This document shows positions 45,620-57,115 of a stretch of 64,000 nucleotides of DNA, piece after piece. Below the pieces are notes generated by a model. It worked only from the letters and a program-made list of their open reading frames with translations, made no database searches and was not told where the DNA came from. This DNA comes from Euptelea pleiosperma (lineage: Eukaryota > Streptophyta > Magnoliopsida > Ranunculales > Eupteleaceae): contig CM068552.1 in assembly GCA_035048495.1 (NCBI GenBank), positions 21,082,154-21,146,153 of the forward strand, written 5' to 3'. Position numbers and translations under genes: made by a program. Position 1 is the first letter of the stretch; every line of letters starts with the position of its first letter.

Positions 45620-46560
45620 TTTCAAGTAGGGATATCTATAGATCTCCACCTTTGGGGTGTTTACCAATTTATTTTGGAGTTGGGGAGACTAATATAATTA
45701 GTTTGTTCATATATTGTATGATCAATTTTCTGTTTTGAGTGTCTTTTGTTTACCATCATCTTTCTAGTGTTGTTGGTTATTTGTAGTTTAGATATGTTCT
45801 TTGATCCAAACTACATTGAATTGGTATCAGAGCAAGTTCCTTCTTTGGGGAATGCTTGTGGATCTGATTTCCAGCCATTGAGCCTTTCTCTTTTAGAGAT
45901 TTTTGAGTCTATCTCTTTAGATATGATAGCTGATCATGGTGTTCGTGGACATGAAGGTTGTAGACATGACTACGTCAATTTGAAGCTTTCTAAGAGATGA
46001 AGCAATAAGTAAACCAACTCATAGAGCCTGTCATTCGTAGAGTTGTAGCTCAACGTAGGGTGAGGTCCAAGAGATGAAGCATGCAAAGGAAGGTTGAAAC
46101 CCAGTTGAGGAACGTCTTAAGAAAGAGTTGGAGGAGGATTTTAGTGTTTGAAAAAAAGAGAGCAGTAGTGGTACTCGTTCAAGAGTTAGAGATTGGAACT
46201 TACCATCATTCTTTGACGAGAAAATGATCGGAGAACATGATGGCAAGCTCATCATTGATGGTGAGGTTATTTACACCGAGGAAATGATGGACTAAGAAAA
46301 CGGTGGACTCATTCCTTGATGGTGACGAGCCTCTCATTGATGTATCACCTGTCTATGATGCCTACATCAATGATTTTATATGTGATGATTTCCAATCGTG
46401 GATCTAGATCAAATATTTAAGGAAGAATTTTCGGGTTGGCACAAGGGGAGTATTATTGTCTTCGCAAGGTCTGGTAGAATCCCCAAGTGAAACCAAAGAA
46501 GATTGTGTTGAGAATCCTTCGTCTTCTATTGCGAAGGCCATTTTCAAGTTCGATCACTCT
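45620..46560 (+). mobile_element. family Y LTR retrotransposon, LTR end, PBS and gag start
   Basis: An LTR 3' end (AACTACA at 45815) is followed by TGGTATCAGAGC (45822-45833), the initiator tRNA-Met primer site. A decayed gag start aligns with 50150-50480 of the second copy (shared words: AGCAAGTTCCTTCTTTGGGG, AGCTTTCTAAGA). LTR similarity to the second copy begins near 45620. No pol domains seen. The open frame 45746-46000 merely spans LTR end, PBS and leader. Confidence 0.65.
45822..45833 (+). other. primer binding site of the first family Y copy
   Basis: TGGTATCAGAGC is a perfect match to the complement of the initiator tRNA-Met 3' end, seven bases after the presumed LTR end. Confidence 0.75.
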
Positions 46561-48748
46561 CTTTTATCCGCGACAGTCACCCATGGCCCTAAGCTTTATC
46601 TAAGTTCCTAGTCTTGGATTGACCAACCCAAGTTAGGTTCCAACTGGGCTAATTCAATTCGGGTAAGATCCTTGAATGGGTGTTGTTAGAGCTCTAACAA
46701 TTGGAAGCCTTTCATCCAAAGCATATCTATTCAAGATCCAACCATTGGAAACAAGCCAAGGCCATCCAAAGACCCCTCTATCCAAGGATAGAACCATATG
46801 CTTTAGCTTTGTCTGAACCAAGTTCTATGCATGGATTGCTTCTTGGATAAATGCCTATCTGAGTTGAACCTATATATGGGCTTAAAAACTCAAAAGAGCA
46901 CTCCAATCACCAAACATATGGCTGAACTTGATTTTATTTAGCTCATGAACTCCAAAATAACCTAGAAGTACATATGTCCCAAATACCAATGCGAAGGAAA
47001 AATAGAAACAAATTCGACTATAAAGGATGGGTTAATCTACTATCAAGTCTTAAATGACCAACAACAATATAAGATGGAGAAAGGAAGATAGAAAGAGAGC
47101 TTCGACTAATTAGGAGGTTGTAAGTCTCGCGTGTCATGCAATAGAGAAGGGGTGAACTAGGAGTTGTTTTTAATCGATGAACTCAAGAAGGGAAGGGATG
47201 GAACTATGTGTAGAGATCTCATCAATGGACATAGTTGATGATGGCCCTTACGTAGAAGAATATCAACAGAAGGTGTTGAGATGTGGCTGGATCTTTAAGT
47301 TGTCTCGGAAAAGAGTTTATGAGGTCTTCACCTTAGATAGACTTGATGGCCTCGGATAACATCAATCTATGAATTGGTCCTCGGATAGGTGCTTGACTCT
47401 AAAAAGCTCAACTTGAATAGGCATCCATCTGAGAGTTGGTCCACGTTGACTTGGACATTATTGGCATGGATGTTCAGTCCTTGGATAGAGGTGTCTTAGA
47501 TGGCACTGACTTGTGTCAGAGAGTTGTATCTCAATAGATTAATCTCAGATAAAAGGCATTTGAAAGTTGGGTCTTGAATAGACCCTGCTTGAAAAACTCA
47601 TATGAAGATCTGTCTTCAGATTGAATTGACTATGATGGAACCTAACTCAAATTTCTCAATCCAATACTAGGAGCTAAGATAGAGCTTGAATCTGTGGGTT
47701 GTTACTTCGGATGGTAGAAATGGGTCAGTTAGAAGCAAGCTGCGTAATAGGCTTCACAGATTCAAGACGTCCATAGTGGATGCTTCTACATGTTGATGGG
47801 AATAACCTCAGATTGGCTTCCTCAGATGGGGATGAAGCTTAGATTGATGAATTTGGATTATTGTCCTCGGACAAGTTTACATCAGCTCTTCTCCACTTGG
47901 GGAAAACTCTTCTTTGAGCTTTCGTTTTTTCTAGAAATTGCCATCATGCTTTCACTTTATTACTCATCAAGACCACTAATGCTGGTTTCCTTTCTTGCTG
48001 GTTGTTTGTGTTCATTCAGTCCACCTTATGATCATCGAATTGGCCCTCAACTACATCACTAAATAATGATAAGAAAGCTTGAAACTTATTTCACAAGTTT
48101 GCAGTGAATAGAAATGTGATTATAGTTACTCGTGCTCCTTATACATTATATATTAATAAAAAGAGAGGACATCCCTAATGTTGCTTGGAAACACCAATTC
48201 AATGCCAAATGGTGTAGCCCTGATTGAGGACAACAATTTGAATTTATCAATCTGAGGTTTATTCTCATTTCAGGATGCCAGTCCAAGGTCATTCTCATTA
48301 ATCTATGGAAGCACTGCTACAAATAACTCAAATATGTGAAGCCTCTTTTGTGAATCCTTTTTTATCTGGCAGTCCATATCCTCACAAATGAGCCAATTTA
48401 GTCCTTGGACCTTTCCTCAGATTGTTTTATCGAGGAAGGTCTATTCAATACTCAACTCTTGAAAGCCTTCCATTTGAGTTTGATCTATATCTGTGTCAGT
48501 TTTTCCCAAGTGGAGTTCTATTCGTGGATTGACTCTTGGATACATGCAACCAATTCTTGGATGGATATTATCCAAGGCCATTAAGTCTATTCAAGATGAA
48601 AGCCTCAGGTAACCCCTACCCAAGCCTAAGAAGAAAAAATGTGCCCTACCTTGGCCTCCAACTTGAGGTGACCTTTTTCACTTTCATGTTGAGCATGTGA
48701 GTATAGATATTTTGGGCAACTTAACCATTTCCACTGTATGATGGTTAC

Positions 48749-48756
48749 TATAAATA
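48749..48756 (+). promoter_or_regulatory. TATA box of the family Y LTR, upstream unit
   Basis: TATAAATA inside GGTTACTATAAATAAAGG. The second unit has the same box at 49017-49024. Expected to drive LTR transcription toward the right. Confidence 0.5.
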
Positions 48757-49016
48757 AAGGGTTAGAGACCATTTGAGGTAAACTCTTGATCATTTTTCTA
48801 AGTATTGAAGAAGTAACTATCATGTTCCACTATTAGGGTTTTATCTCTGTTGGGCATAAGGTTTTATCGACCTTTCATTCTTCACTCACATCTCAATCCC
48901 CTTTTTTGCGGTTTTTCTGCATGAGGGCTATCAGCAACCTTATCCATTACTGCGATTTTTGCCATGGTCCTAGATATTTTGGGCAAGTTAACCAATTTCC
49001 CCTCTATGGTGGTTAC

Positions 49017-49024
49017 TATAAATA
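49017..49024 (+). promoter_or_regulatory. TATA box of the family Y LTR, downstream unit
   Basis: TATAAATA inside GGTTACTATAAATAGAGG, in the second tandem unit. Spacing to the first box is 268 bp. Confidence 0.5.
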
Positions 49025-49497
49025 GAGGTTAGAGATCATTTGAGATCAACTCTTGATCATTTTTATAAGTTTTGAAGAAGCAACCATCATGTTCCTCTAT
49101 TAGGGTTTTATCTTTGTTGGGCATGAGGTTTTGTCGGCCCTTCATGCTTCAGACAGGTCTCAATCCCCTCTTTTGCGATTTTTTTGCATGTTGATCCATT
49201 ACTGCACTCTTTGTCATGATCCTATTCCCTACGTTCTCAAGTTTGTCAATTACAGAGGAGTCCTAATTCACCCCTTCTTTACTATGTGATGTTCACGACT
49301 TTCAACTCTGATAAGGCGATAACTTAATTGTTGAAATTCTATTTTTCTTCTTTTCCTGTTATATTGTAATCAGTCCTCTAGGACTTGTTAGTTGATTGAT
49401 TCATCCTTTAATAGTTGGATTTGCTTCCATTTCGCATTTATATTTGTAGATCTCCAATTCTTGGTTGTTTACCCATTTGATTTAGAGTTGGGGAGAC

Positions 49498-49940
49498 CAA
49501 GGTTTAAAAAACCGCCGTTATAACGGATTCGGACCTACCCCGTTATGTTATGGACCGTTAAAACGCCCAGAAAATAACGGATGTTATAACGAAAATAACG
49601 GCCGTTATTTTCCGTTATTTTTCCGTTATAATGAAAATAACTGGAAAATTTTGTGAAAAAAAACAGCCGTTATTTTCCGTTATTTTTCTGTTATTTTCCG
49701 TTATATTCCGTTTTTTTCCGTTATTTTCTATTTTTGAAAATTTGAAATTCAAAATTTGAATTTCAGCGCCATTTTTTCCTTTTTTTTCCGTTATTTCCTT
49801 TTTTTCCGTTATTTCCATTATTTTCCGTTATTTTCCCATTTTTTCCCGTTTTGCCCCTGAGCGTTTTTTTTCGTTATAACGGAAAAAATGGTAACTCCCC
49901 CAGTCCGTTATACCGTTATAATGGTCCCCTTTAAACCTTG
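49498..49940. mobile_element. hAT-type MITE with internal TTATTTTCCG repeats
   Basis: Perfect 11-bp terminal inverted repeat CAAGGTTTAAA and perfect 8-bp target duplication GGGGAGAC (49490-49497 and 49941-49948), which is hAT-like. Subterminal CCGTTATAACGG palindromes occur at both sides, and the centre is built of many CCGTTATTTT units in the same direction. 443 bp. The first family Y copy lacks it at the equivalent place (about 45680), an empty-site control. Confidence 0.92.
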
Positions 49941-50076
49941 GGGGAGACTACTATAAATGGGTTGTACGTACTACGTATATTGTGTGATCAGTGTGCTCTT
50001 TTAAGTTTCTTGTGTTTATTATCATATGATTCATGTCTATGGTTTAAATATGGTATTTCCATTGAGCCAGACTACA

Positions 50077-51131
50077 ATAACTTGGTATTAGAGCAAGTTC
50101 CTTCTTTGGGGAATGCTTGTGGATCTGATTTTTAGCCTTTTGAATCGATCTCTTCAGATCTGATGGCTGCTTGTGGTATCCATGGTTGTTGAGGTTGTAA
50201 ACATGACTGAGTCACCTTTGAAGCTTTCTAAGAAATGAAGCAACAAGTAGACCAACTCACAAAAGCTGTCATTCGTCAAGTCGCAGCTTGACTTAGGGTG
50301 AGGTCTAAGAGATGTAGCTGCAAAGGAAGGAGGAAGACCCACTGAGGAACGTTTTGAGCAGGACTTGGAGGAGGATTTCAGTGTGAGGATGAATGGAATA
50401 ATATGTGATTCTTATTCGAGAGTTATAGTTTGAAACTCATCACCATTCTTTGACAAGGAGGTGATCGAAGAAGATGATTTGTAGCCCATCTTTGCTGGTG
50501 ACTATGTTACCCGGGTATGGCTGAGACACGGCCAGGATACTTCATGGACACGACATTTATAGTTGAAAATGAAGTGTTTGTGTCACATAAGCTGGTGAGG
50601 TTATTTACAACAAGGAGATGATGGGAGGAGACAATTTTTTATGGTGACGCGTCTTGTTTGTTATGGCATACATCGATGATTTGTCGAAGATGATTTCCAT
50701 TTGTGGATCTAGATTAAATCTACAAGGAAGAATAGAGTCCCTAAGTGAAACCAAAGAAGATTTTGTAAAGAAATGTAGAATGGCATTGTCATGGTGATGC
50801 CCTCCATTTGGTTGTTAGAAGGCATGGACATGGAGATGGTGCCCAACTTGCTTCTTTTTGCTCCCCATGTATATACTAGATGAGTTTGACATGTTTGTTT
50901 TAGCAATGGCCCTTTGGCTTAGTGAATTGTTTCCCCCAATTTGTGCAAGATAAGATGCACATATGCACTACAGTATTAGTATGGGTCTCTTGGCTTAGTA
51001 GGGATGAAATTTACCATTAATGGTAGTGTAGGGATAGGGTTGTGGGACAACTACCTGTTGGAAGTACATATCAAGCATTGGATGGTCGTGTTAGAGTTGA
51101 ATGAGCATGATAATGCTTGATGGACATCTAC
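50077..51131 (+). pseudogene. family Y primer site and gag-like leader, decayed
   Basis: TGGTATTAGAGC at 50083-50094, then sequence matching the first copy. A frame near 50225-50290 reads EMKQQVDQLTKAVIRQVAA, like the coiled start of a gag. Stops are frequent. No CCHC or pol domain follows. From about 50500 to 51131 nothing further is recognised. Confidence 0.5.
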
Positions 51132-52245
51132 TAAGGTGGCGTTTGGTAAATTAAGTTATCAGATCTAATAGCTTAAAGTGTTTAAGGTCTGATAGCTTAG
51201 TGACTTGTGTCTGAATTAGATTGTTTGGTAAAATTAAGTCAAGGGCATTGTGGGTATTTTGAAATGTTTAGTAGGGCACTTTCGTAAGTTTTTAAAAGAG
51301 AAAGCTTTGAGAAAAGGGCATTATCGGTATTAAAAAGAGAATCTTAGAATCTCTTGAAAATGTGCTTTTACTTACCGCATTAAGGCTGCGTTTGGCATTG
51401 TGGTTTGCTGAAAATAAGTGCTTTTCAAGAAGCACCTTTATGTAAGTAACTTAATTTAAGTAATTTTGGGTGTTTGATTCAGCCCGTCAGAAATGTGCTT
51501 ATTTTAAGAAAAAGCATTATTACGGCGTTTTGTTATGTAATAAAAAAGTGCTTTTTTTGTGGAATAACTTGTCAAATGACTTTTGTACCCCTTAAACATT
51601 GAAGTTGACATAAATGACACCCTAGAGGTTGTTATTAGCTCAAGTTGGAGATGGACAATATTAAGAATTAAAAAAAAAGCATCTAAAATTATTACAAACT
51701 ATGTACGGACACTTCATTACATTTTATTTATTTACATTTTTTGAGTTGGGACACCTCTGTGACACTCACGTGTTTTACAAACTTACTGGTAATATTAAAA
51801 ATCGCCAATATACTGGTTTGGAATGGTCACCGAGTGAATGCCTAGTCTACCATTGAGGTCCAACACCTTAGCCAGACCCAAGCGTTTTTCCAACCATCGT
51901 TAAAAGTACAATAAGATTCAAAAATTTTCTCATCAGACGATTATGATATGTAACAATGTCTATATCTCATCATGTCCATTTCTTTGGTGTGTTTGGATGC
52001 TTTATCTCCAAGATTTACACTAGTTGTAAGAGAATGAAAACAATGTACAAACTGTTAAAAGAGAATTGCATAAAATAGATCATCAAAACATACAAAATCC
52101 TCTGTCCAAACTGTTGTAAATAAGGTTGTAACCAGTAGATGAAGGTTGTAGATAGAAGAGGGAAAAAGTGTAATGGAGGCGGAAGGCGTAAAAGGAGATT
52201 AGGGTTAGAGAGAGAAGTTGTGGGAAGAGGAGAGAATGAATTGTT

Positions 52246-52690
52246 AATTCAGAATTAACTCGGGTAAGTTTAATTCGATTTAGAGATTTTTTGTAAAAAT
52301 TCGCTAACTTAGAGAAGTTTGGAGATTTTTTGCAAAATGAGTGAAACGATATTAATCTTGCTTAGGCTCTAAATGGTTGTTTTTTTATGATTTAATGAGT
52401 TATAAGTGTTTTATCATATCATTAAAAATCAGTTTGTTTTACCAACATTTTGGCAAAAATTCTCCAAACTTCTCTAAGTTTACTGTTTACTTCGAATTAA
52501 TTCGGCAAATGTTTCTAACTTTTGTACTAAAAAGACTAAACTTCGAGAAATTAGATGAATTTTAACTGTTTAATTCGAATTAAACGGATTAATTCGTCGA
52601 ATTTTTGTAAAATTTTAATACATGTACACTTTAATTCGGTGATTTAAAATTCAGAATTAATTCGGCTAATTTCGTCGAATTTTGTCAAAT
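52246..52690. repeat. hairpin region rich in AATTCGAATTAA words
   Basis: Inverted arms AACTTAGAGAAGTTTGGAGA (about 52308-52338) and its inverse (about 52446-52483) enclose a 110-bp loop. Outside, the words TTCAGAATTAA and AATTCG occur repeatedly (52250, 52493, 52573, 52650). It may be another small foldback element. The ends are not defined. Confidence 0.45.
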
Positions 52691-52698
52691 TCACGCGA

Positions 52699-52801
52699 CA
52701 CTATTCACGTGAATAGTGAAAACCCAAAAAAAGCCCCACGTGGGAAGTGGGACGCAGCCCACTTGAGACACCCACGTGGGTGTATTACATAAACTCCAAC
52801 A
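52699..52801 (-). repeat. 3' LTR of the copia element (visible part)
   Basis: On the minus strand starts TGTTGGAGTTTATGTAATAC at 52801. The first 59 bp match the 5' LTR start at 57790. Beyond that the two LTRs diverge completely. Contains three CACGTG palindromes at 52706, 52737 and 52773, the first within the perfect 20-bp palindrome 52699-52718. The true left end may be further left. Confidence 0.7.
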
Positions 52802-52811
52802 CTCCCCCTCA
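52802..52811 (-). other. polypurine tract of the copia element
   Basis: On the minus strand TTGAGGGGGAG directly precedes the 3' LTR start TGTTGG. The RNase H stop codon TGA lies within it, which is common in copia elements. Confidence 0.8.
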
Positions 52812-53430
52812 AGCTGGTGCGAATATATCCATCATGCTCAGCTTGCCAGTCAAGGTATGAAGAATAGACTTGTTCACCCCCTTTGTGAGTATGTCGACAA
52901 CCTGTTCCTGTGTTCTCACATACGGAGTACAAATCAATCCTTGTTGAAGTTTCTCTTTGATGAAGTGACGATCAACTTCAATATGCTTGGTCCTATCATG
53001 CTGGACTGGGTGTTGAGCAATGCTGATGGCAGCTTTGTTGTCACAGTAGAGGCTCATCGGCTCTGTCACCTAGAGTCCCAGTTCCTCAAGCATGGTCCTC
53101 AACCAAAGGAGTTTGCACACACCATGTGCCATAGAACGAAATTCTGCCTCTACACTGGATCGAGCTACAATTGGCTGCTTCTTACTTCGTAAGAGACAAG
53201 ATTTCCTCCAACAAGGGTACAATATCCTGACGTAGACCGACGTTCAGTAACTGAACTTGCCCAATCTGCGTCAGTCTATGATTCCACTCTAAAGTGTCCA
53301 TGTCGCCCGAACAGTATTCCACGACCTGGAGAGCCCTTGAGGTACCGAAGAACTCGGTGAACTGCCTCAAGATGTGATGACCGTGGTGCATGCATAAACT
53401 GACTGATAACACTAACAGCGTAAGCAATAT
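52809..53430 (-). pseudogene. copia RNase H remnant
   Basis: The N-terminal part near 53280-53180 shows the start of the RNase H after the RT thumb. From 53069 the frame reads MSLYCDNKAAISIAQHPVQH (catalytic Asp region), DRTKHIEVDRHFIKEKL and QVVDILTKGV, and ends FAPA with a stop at 52809. It is separated from RT by a frameshift and a stop near 53180-53275. Confidence 0.88.
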
Positions 53431-54220
53431 CTGAACGGGTGTGTGCCAAGTAGATTAGCCTACCAACCAAACGCTGAAACATAGCGACATCCTCAAGGGT
53501 GTCACCCTCCTCAGAATTCAGCCGATAGTTCTGATCAATTGGAGTCTTTGTTGGTCGAGCTCCCAAATATCCAGTATCATCCAGAAGGTCCAATACATAC
53601 TTTCGTTGAGAGATGAAGATGCCCTTCTAAGACTGAGCAACTTCAATTCCCAAGAAGTATTTCAGTGGCCCCAAATCCTTTGTCTAAAACTCCGAGGACA
53701 AGAAGGTCTTCAGCTGCTTTATCTCTCTAGGATCATTCCCAGTGATGACAATGTCATCAGCATAGACGATTAGTGCCGTGGTACTAGTCTGCTGGTGCTT
53801 CACAAACAACGTGTGATCGGCCTGACTCTGTTTGTAGCCCACTCGTTTGATCGCACTGCTAAACCGCTAGAACCATGCCCTTGGAGATTGCTTTTGCCCA
53901 TACAGGGCTTTCCTTAACTTGCACACCTTGTCGTCACTTCCAGCAAGTGTCAACCCAGGTGGTAGTTTCATGTACACCTCTTCTGTCAGATCTCCATGTA
54001 GAAAGGCATTCTTCACATCTAGTTGATGTAATGGCCAGAACAGGTTGGCAGCTAAGGATAGAAGAACTCTAACTGAGTTCATCTTGGCCACAGGTGCAAA
54101 AGTCTCCTGATAGTCTATCCCATAGGTCTGAGTGAATCCCTTGGCAACGAGTCGTGCCTTGTATCGTTCGACTGACTCGTCAGCTTTATGTTTCACTGTA
54201 AAGACCCATTTGCATCCCAT
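53276..54220 (-). pseudogene. copia reverse transcriptase remnant
   Basis: Motifs in order: [75 protein letters not shown] (catalytic Asp), [14 protein letters not shown], then a stop at 53867. The catalytic YADD box is kept at about 53755-53770 (IVYADDIVITG). Downstream come LLDDTGYLGARPTKTPID (53590) and RLVGRLIYLAHTRSDIAYAV. Further stops near 53690 and 53625. Confidence 0.92.
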
Positions 54221-54277
54221 AGGTTTCTTTCCTCTGGGTAGGTGAATAAGTTCCCATGTTTTGTTCTTCTCAAGAGC

Positions 54278-54668
54278 CTACATTTCATCCATCATAGCTT
54301 CTTTCCACTTTGGGTGACTAAGTGCATCTGCAACACTGAAAGGCAAAGAAACAGAGGAGGCAATACTGACAATTCTGATATGACGGAGACAGAGACTGAT
54401 ACAAGACAAGATGTGAGATAGGGTCCGTATAAGTACGTACATCCTTCCGAAGTGCAATAGGGAGGTCAATATCAGTGCTCATATGATCATCAAAAGTAGG
54501 AGATGCATGTGGCTCAAGAACAGAAATAGGAATTGAGGCAGGGGCAGAAGCAATACCTGGAACTGGATCCGAGGGGAGACTTGCAGATGTATGTGCAGGG
54601 ACAATGGCTTGTCCTTTCTTCTTGGTTCTGACATATACACACACATCAGCTGCAGTAGTGGAAGTGTC
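54278..54668 (-). pseudogene. copia integrase-RT linker
   Basis: Proline- and serine-rich sequence (ASAPASIPISVLEPHASP) links integrase and RT, followed by LSHPKWKEAMMDEM (about 54310-54278), the usual entry into the copia RT. Frames change twice. No enzymatic role. Confidence 0.7.
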
Positions 54669-55457
54669 CTAGTCACTAGACTGAGGTCCTGGCATGGGAA
54701 TAGAGATAGGCATAGGGCTGAGGACACTCTCTTCTGCAACATCATGCCCCCCCTGAAGAGAGGTCTGCTCACCAAAGAAGGGGATGGACTCAGCGAAGGT
54801 GACATCCATAGAGATGAAGCGACGACGGGTAGCAGGATGATAACATTTGTACCCTTTTTTATTAGAGGGGTACCCCAAGAAGATGCTCTTCAAGACCCGC
54901 GGATCTAACTTGTCCCTCGAAGAACAATGAATATGGACATAACAAGCACATCCAAAGACCTTTGGAGGAACAACGAAAGCCGGGCGGTCAGGAACCAGGA
55001 GAGATAGGGGAGTTTGAAATCCGAGAACCCGAAAGGGCATACGATTGATGAGGTAAGCAGCAAGTAAGACAGACTCAGACCAATAGTGTTTAGGAACCTG
55101 CATGTTTAATCGGAGAGCACGCTCAATTTCATGAAGTGACGATTTTTTCTCTCAGCAGTTCCATTCTGTTGAGGTGTTGATGGGCACGAGGTCTGATGAA
55201 CAATGCCATGTGAAGCAAAGTAGGATTTCAGACCCCCATCGAGGTATCCCCTCATTGTCAGAGCGAAGAATCTTAAGAGTGGTATGGAATTGAGTGGTAA
55301 CCATCTTATGGAACTCTTGGAAAATGGAGAATTCAGCATCTTTGGTTCGCATAAGGTACACCCAGGTACAACCACTAAAGTCATCTATAAAGGTAACAAA
55401 GTACTGATATCCAAACAAAGAAGTCACGGGCGCGAAGCTCCACACATCAGAATGCAC
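54669..55457 (-). pseudogene. copia integrase remnant
   Basis: Core motifs: MHSDVW (first Asp), YFVTFIDDFSGCTWVYLMRT, LKILRSDNEG (second Asp), then after a frameshift PQQNGTAERKNRH (Glu). A second ORF (55103 to 54669) continues as HYWSESVLLAAYLINRMP, VFGCACYVHI, KSIFLGYPSNKKGYKCYHPA. The catalytic D, D and E are all present but in different frames. Confidence 0.9.
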
Positions 55458-55642
55458 AATAGAAAAAGAGTAGTACTTTTATTCTCACTAATGGGAAAAA
55501 TAGAACGACAATGTTTGGCCAGTTCACATGTTTCACAATGAAAGGGAACTGCAGAAACAGAAGAGAAAAGACACACTTTAAGACTGACACAGGTACATGA
55601 CCTAGCCAGTTATGCCAAAGCATTAACTGGTCTTTATTGACT

Positions 55643-55670
55643 CTACTACTACTACTACTACTACTACTAC
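55643..55670 (+). repeat. (CTA)n microsatellite
   Basis: About nine ACT/CTA units within the gag-pre-integrase part of the copia element, which has no intact frame here (55458-55770). Confidence 0.9.
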
Positions 55671-55770
55671 TGATGCTAGACTAGTGTGCAAATGTAGAAA
55701 CCGAAGAATCTAGGATGTATAAGCCACTGTCCTCACGTCCACTGCCAATCGTCCACCTCGACTCCAAATC

Positions 55771-56598
55771 CTAAAACACACAGTGAAAAGGAAAAAACGT
55801 TACACTGCAGTTAAAACTTTTGGTAAGACTACAGATGGATAGTAAATTAGCTGTGAATTGCGGAACATGCAAAACAGAAGACAAAAAGAGAGCTGGTGTG
55901 GCATGAACATCCCCTTTTCCAGAGATAGAGGAATATGTGCCATCAGCTATCCGAACTTTGTCACGACCAGAGCAAATACCATAACTAGAGAAAACGGAGG
56001 ACATACCAGTCATGTGATCAGATGCCCCTAAATCAATGATCCAAGAAGGGCTAGAAGGTACAGTAGAGGCGGAAAAAGTAATCTTAGTACCTATGTAAGC
56101 AAATGCAGACGTGGAAGTGGAGGCCTGGCCATTGAGTTGGGCCATCATGCGGCGAAGTTGCTCAAGATCTGCAGGAGAGAACGAGTTTGTGTCCCCAGAG
56201 GAGGTAGACACTGGTGGTGCGGTGTCCTGTGTGACTGAGTGCTCTGCGTGAGGTCTCTGTTTTGCTGATTGACGCTGACGGGAAGTCGGGGCCTGTCCTG
56301 GGGGACATCCATGGAGCTTCCAGCAAGTGGCCTGGATATGGCCCATGCGACCGCAGTGATCACACTTGGGTCTGGGTCGGTCCCCAGACTCCTTCGGACT
56401 AGATGTCTGGCCCTTCTGATTGGTAGCAGCCAGGGTAGAGCGGTCCTGAGTATCACTCCCACTGCGGAGTTGCATGGCTGAGCGGCGGCTGTCCTCCTCC
56501 TGAATGTAACCATAGACCTGTGCTAGAGAAGTAGGAGCAGGATGATCCCTACCAAGGATCTGAACATTCAACCATCGCCTTGAAGGACTTGACGTCAT
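55771..56598 (-). pseudogene. copia gag C-terminus and protease
   Basis: Begins in a gag frame (LGRDHPAPTSLAQVYGYIQE, about 56550). Zinc knuckle CDHCGRMGHIQATC (CX2CX4HX4C complete, about 56360-56320). Then a linker and the protease with WIIDLGASDHMTG (about 56040), where the usual D-S-G-A has Leu in place of Ser, and VLHVPQFTANLLSI. The Asp itself is kept. The frame ends at 55771. Confidence 0.9.
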
Positions 56599-56650
56599 CT
56601 ACACACTTGGGGGAGTAACTCTAGTAGTGATTGATCTCTTCCCATTTGCT

Positions 56651-57115
56651 TCAAAGGGAGGCATAATATGTACCAAGCTTCATCTCCCCCTGACGAAGAC
56701 AAGATATCTCTTGTTCTAGTTCATAGAGCTTGGTGAAATTGTCCACTTGGGTGTATGTCTGAGATACGGCATCCCAAACATCTTTGGCCGTTGGTAGGAA
56801 CATAAACCCTTTGTTGATCTGGGTTTGCATCGAGTGAAGAAGCCGGGACATGACAGTCAGGTTCTCCATAACCCAAATCCGATGAGATTTGTCCTTCAGA
56901 TCTGGTTCTTTAGTAGCACCTGTTAGATACTCACTGTAGCCACGACCCCCAATGTACATGAGAGCGGAAGTCTTCCATTCCAAGAAGTTGGTGCCATTGA
57001 GCTTCACAGTGGTGATGCAGAGCTGAGGGTTGTGATCTCTATGACAGCCATGAGTCACAGGATGATCCTCAGAGGAAGAGCTAGAAATCACAAATGTGGC
57101 CTCGGGGGAACTCAT
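56651..57115 (-). pseudogene. copia gag N-terminal part
   Basis: ATG at 57115 (MSSPEATFVISSS). Contains LNGTNFLEWKTSALMYIGG, AKDVWDAVSQTYTQVDNFTK and LYELEQEISCLRQGEMKLGT, the UBN2-type gag of plant copia elements. The frame stops at 56651. The downstream gag part lies in another frame after a gap of about 50 bp. Confidence 0.9.

Larger units (their letters stand above)
48704..49223 (+). repeat. tandem duplication of the family Y promoter region
   Basis: Two units of 267 bp (48704-48970) and about 253 bp (48971-49223) starting TAGATATTTTGGGCAA. Each carries TATAAATA (48749-48756 and 49017-49024) followed by the same leader words (ACTCTTGATCATTTTT, TAGGGTTTTATCT). Confidence 0.85.
46684..50076 (+). 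repeat. family Y LTR (left end tentative), second copy
   Basis: The right end ACTACA (50076) is fixed by the primer-site-like TGGTATTAGAGC at 50083. The left end is a guess: TGTTAGAGCTCTAACA at 46684-46699 begins with TG and is a perfect palindrome. The sequence includes a tandem promoter duplication (48704-49223) and a hAT MITE (49498-49940). Part of it (about 46850-47280) recurs at 63575-64000. Confidence 0.5.

Noticed and set aside
45746..46000. 84-codon plus-strand ORF
   Set aside because: Runs across LTR end, primer site and leader of family Y; not a protein.
55643..55670. Short direct repeats as a possible CRISPR or minisatellite array
   Set aside because: Simple (CTA)n microsatellite without spacers.
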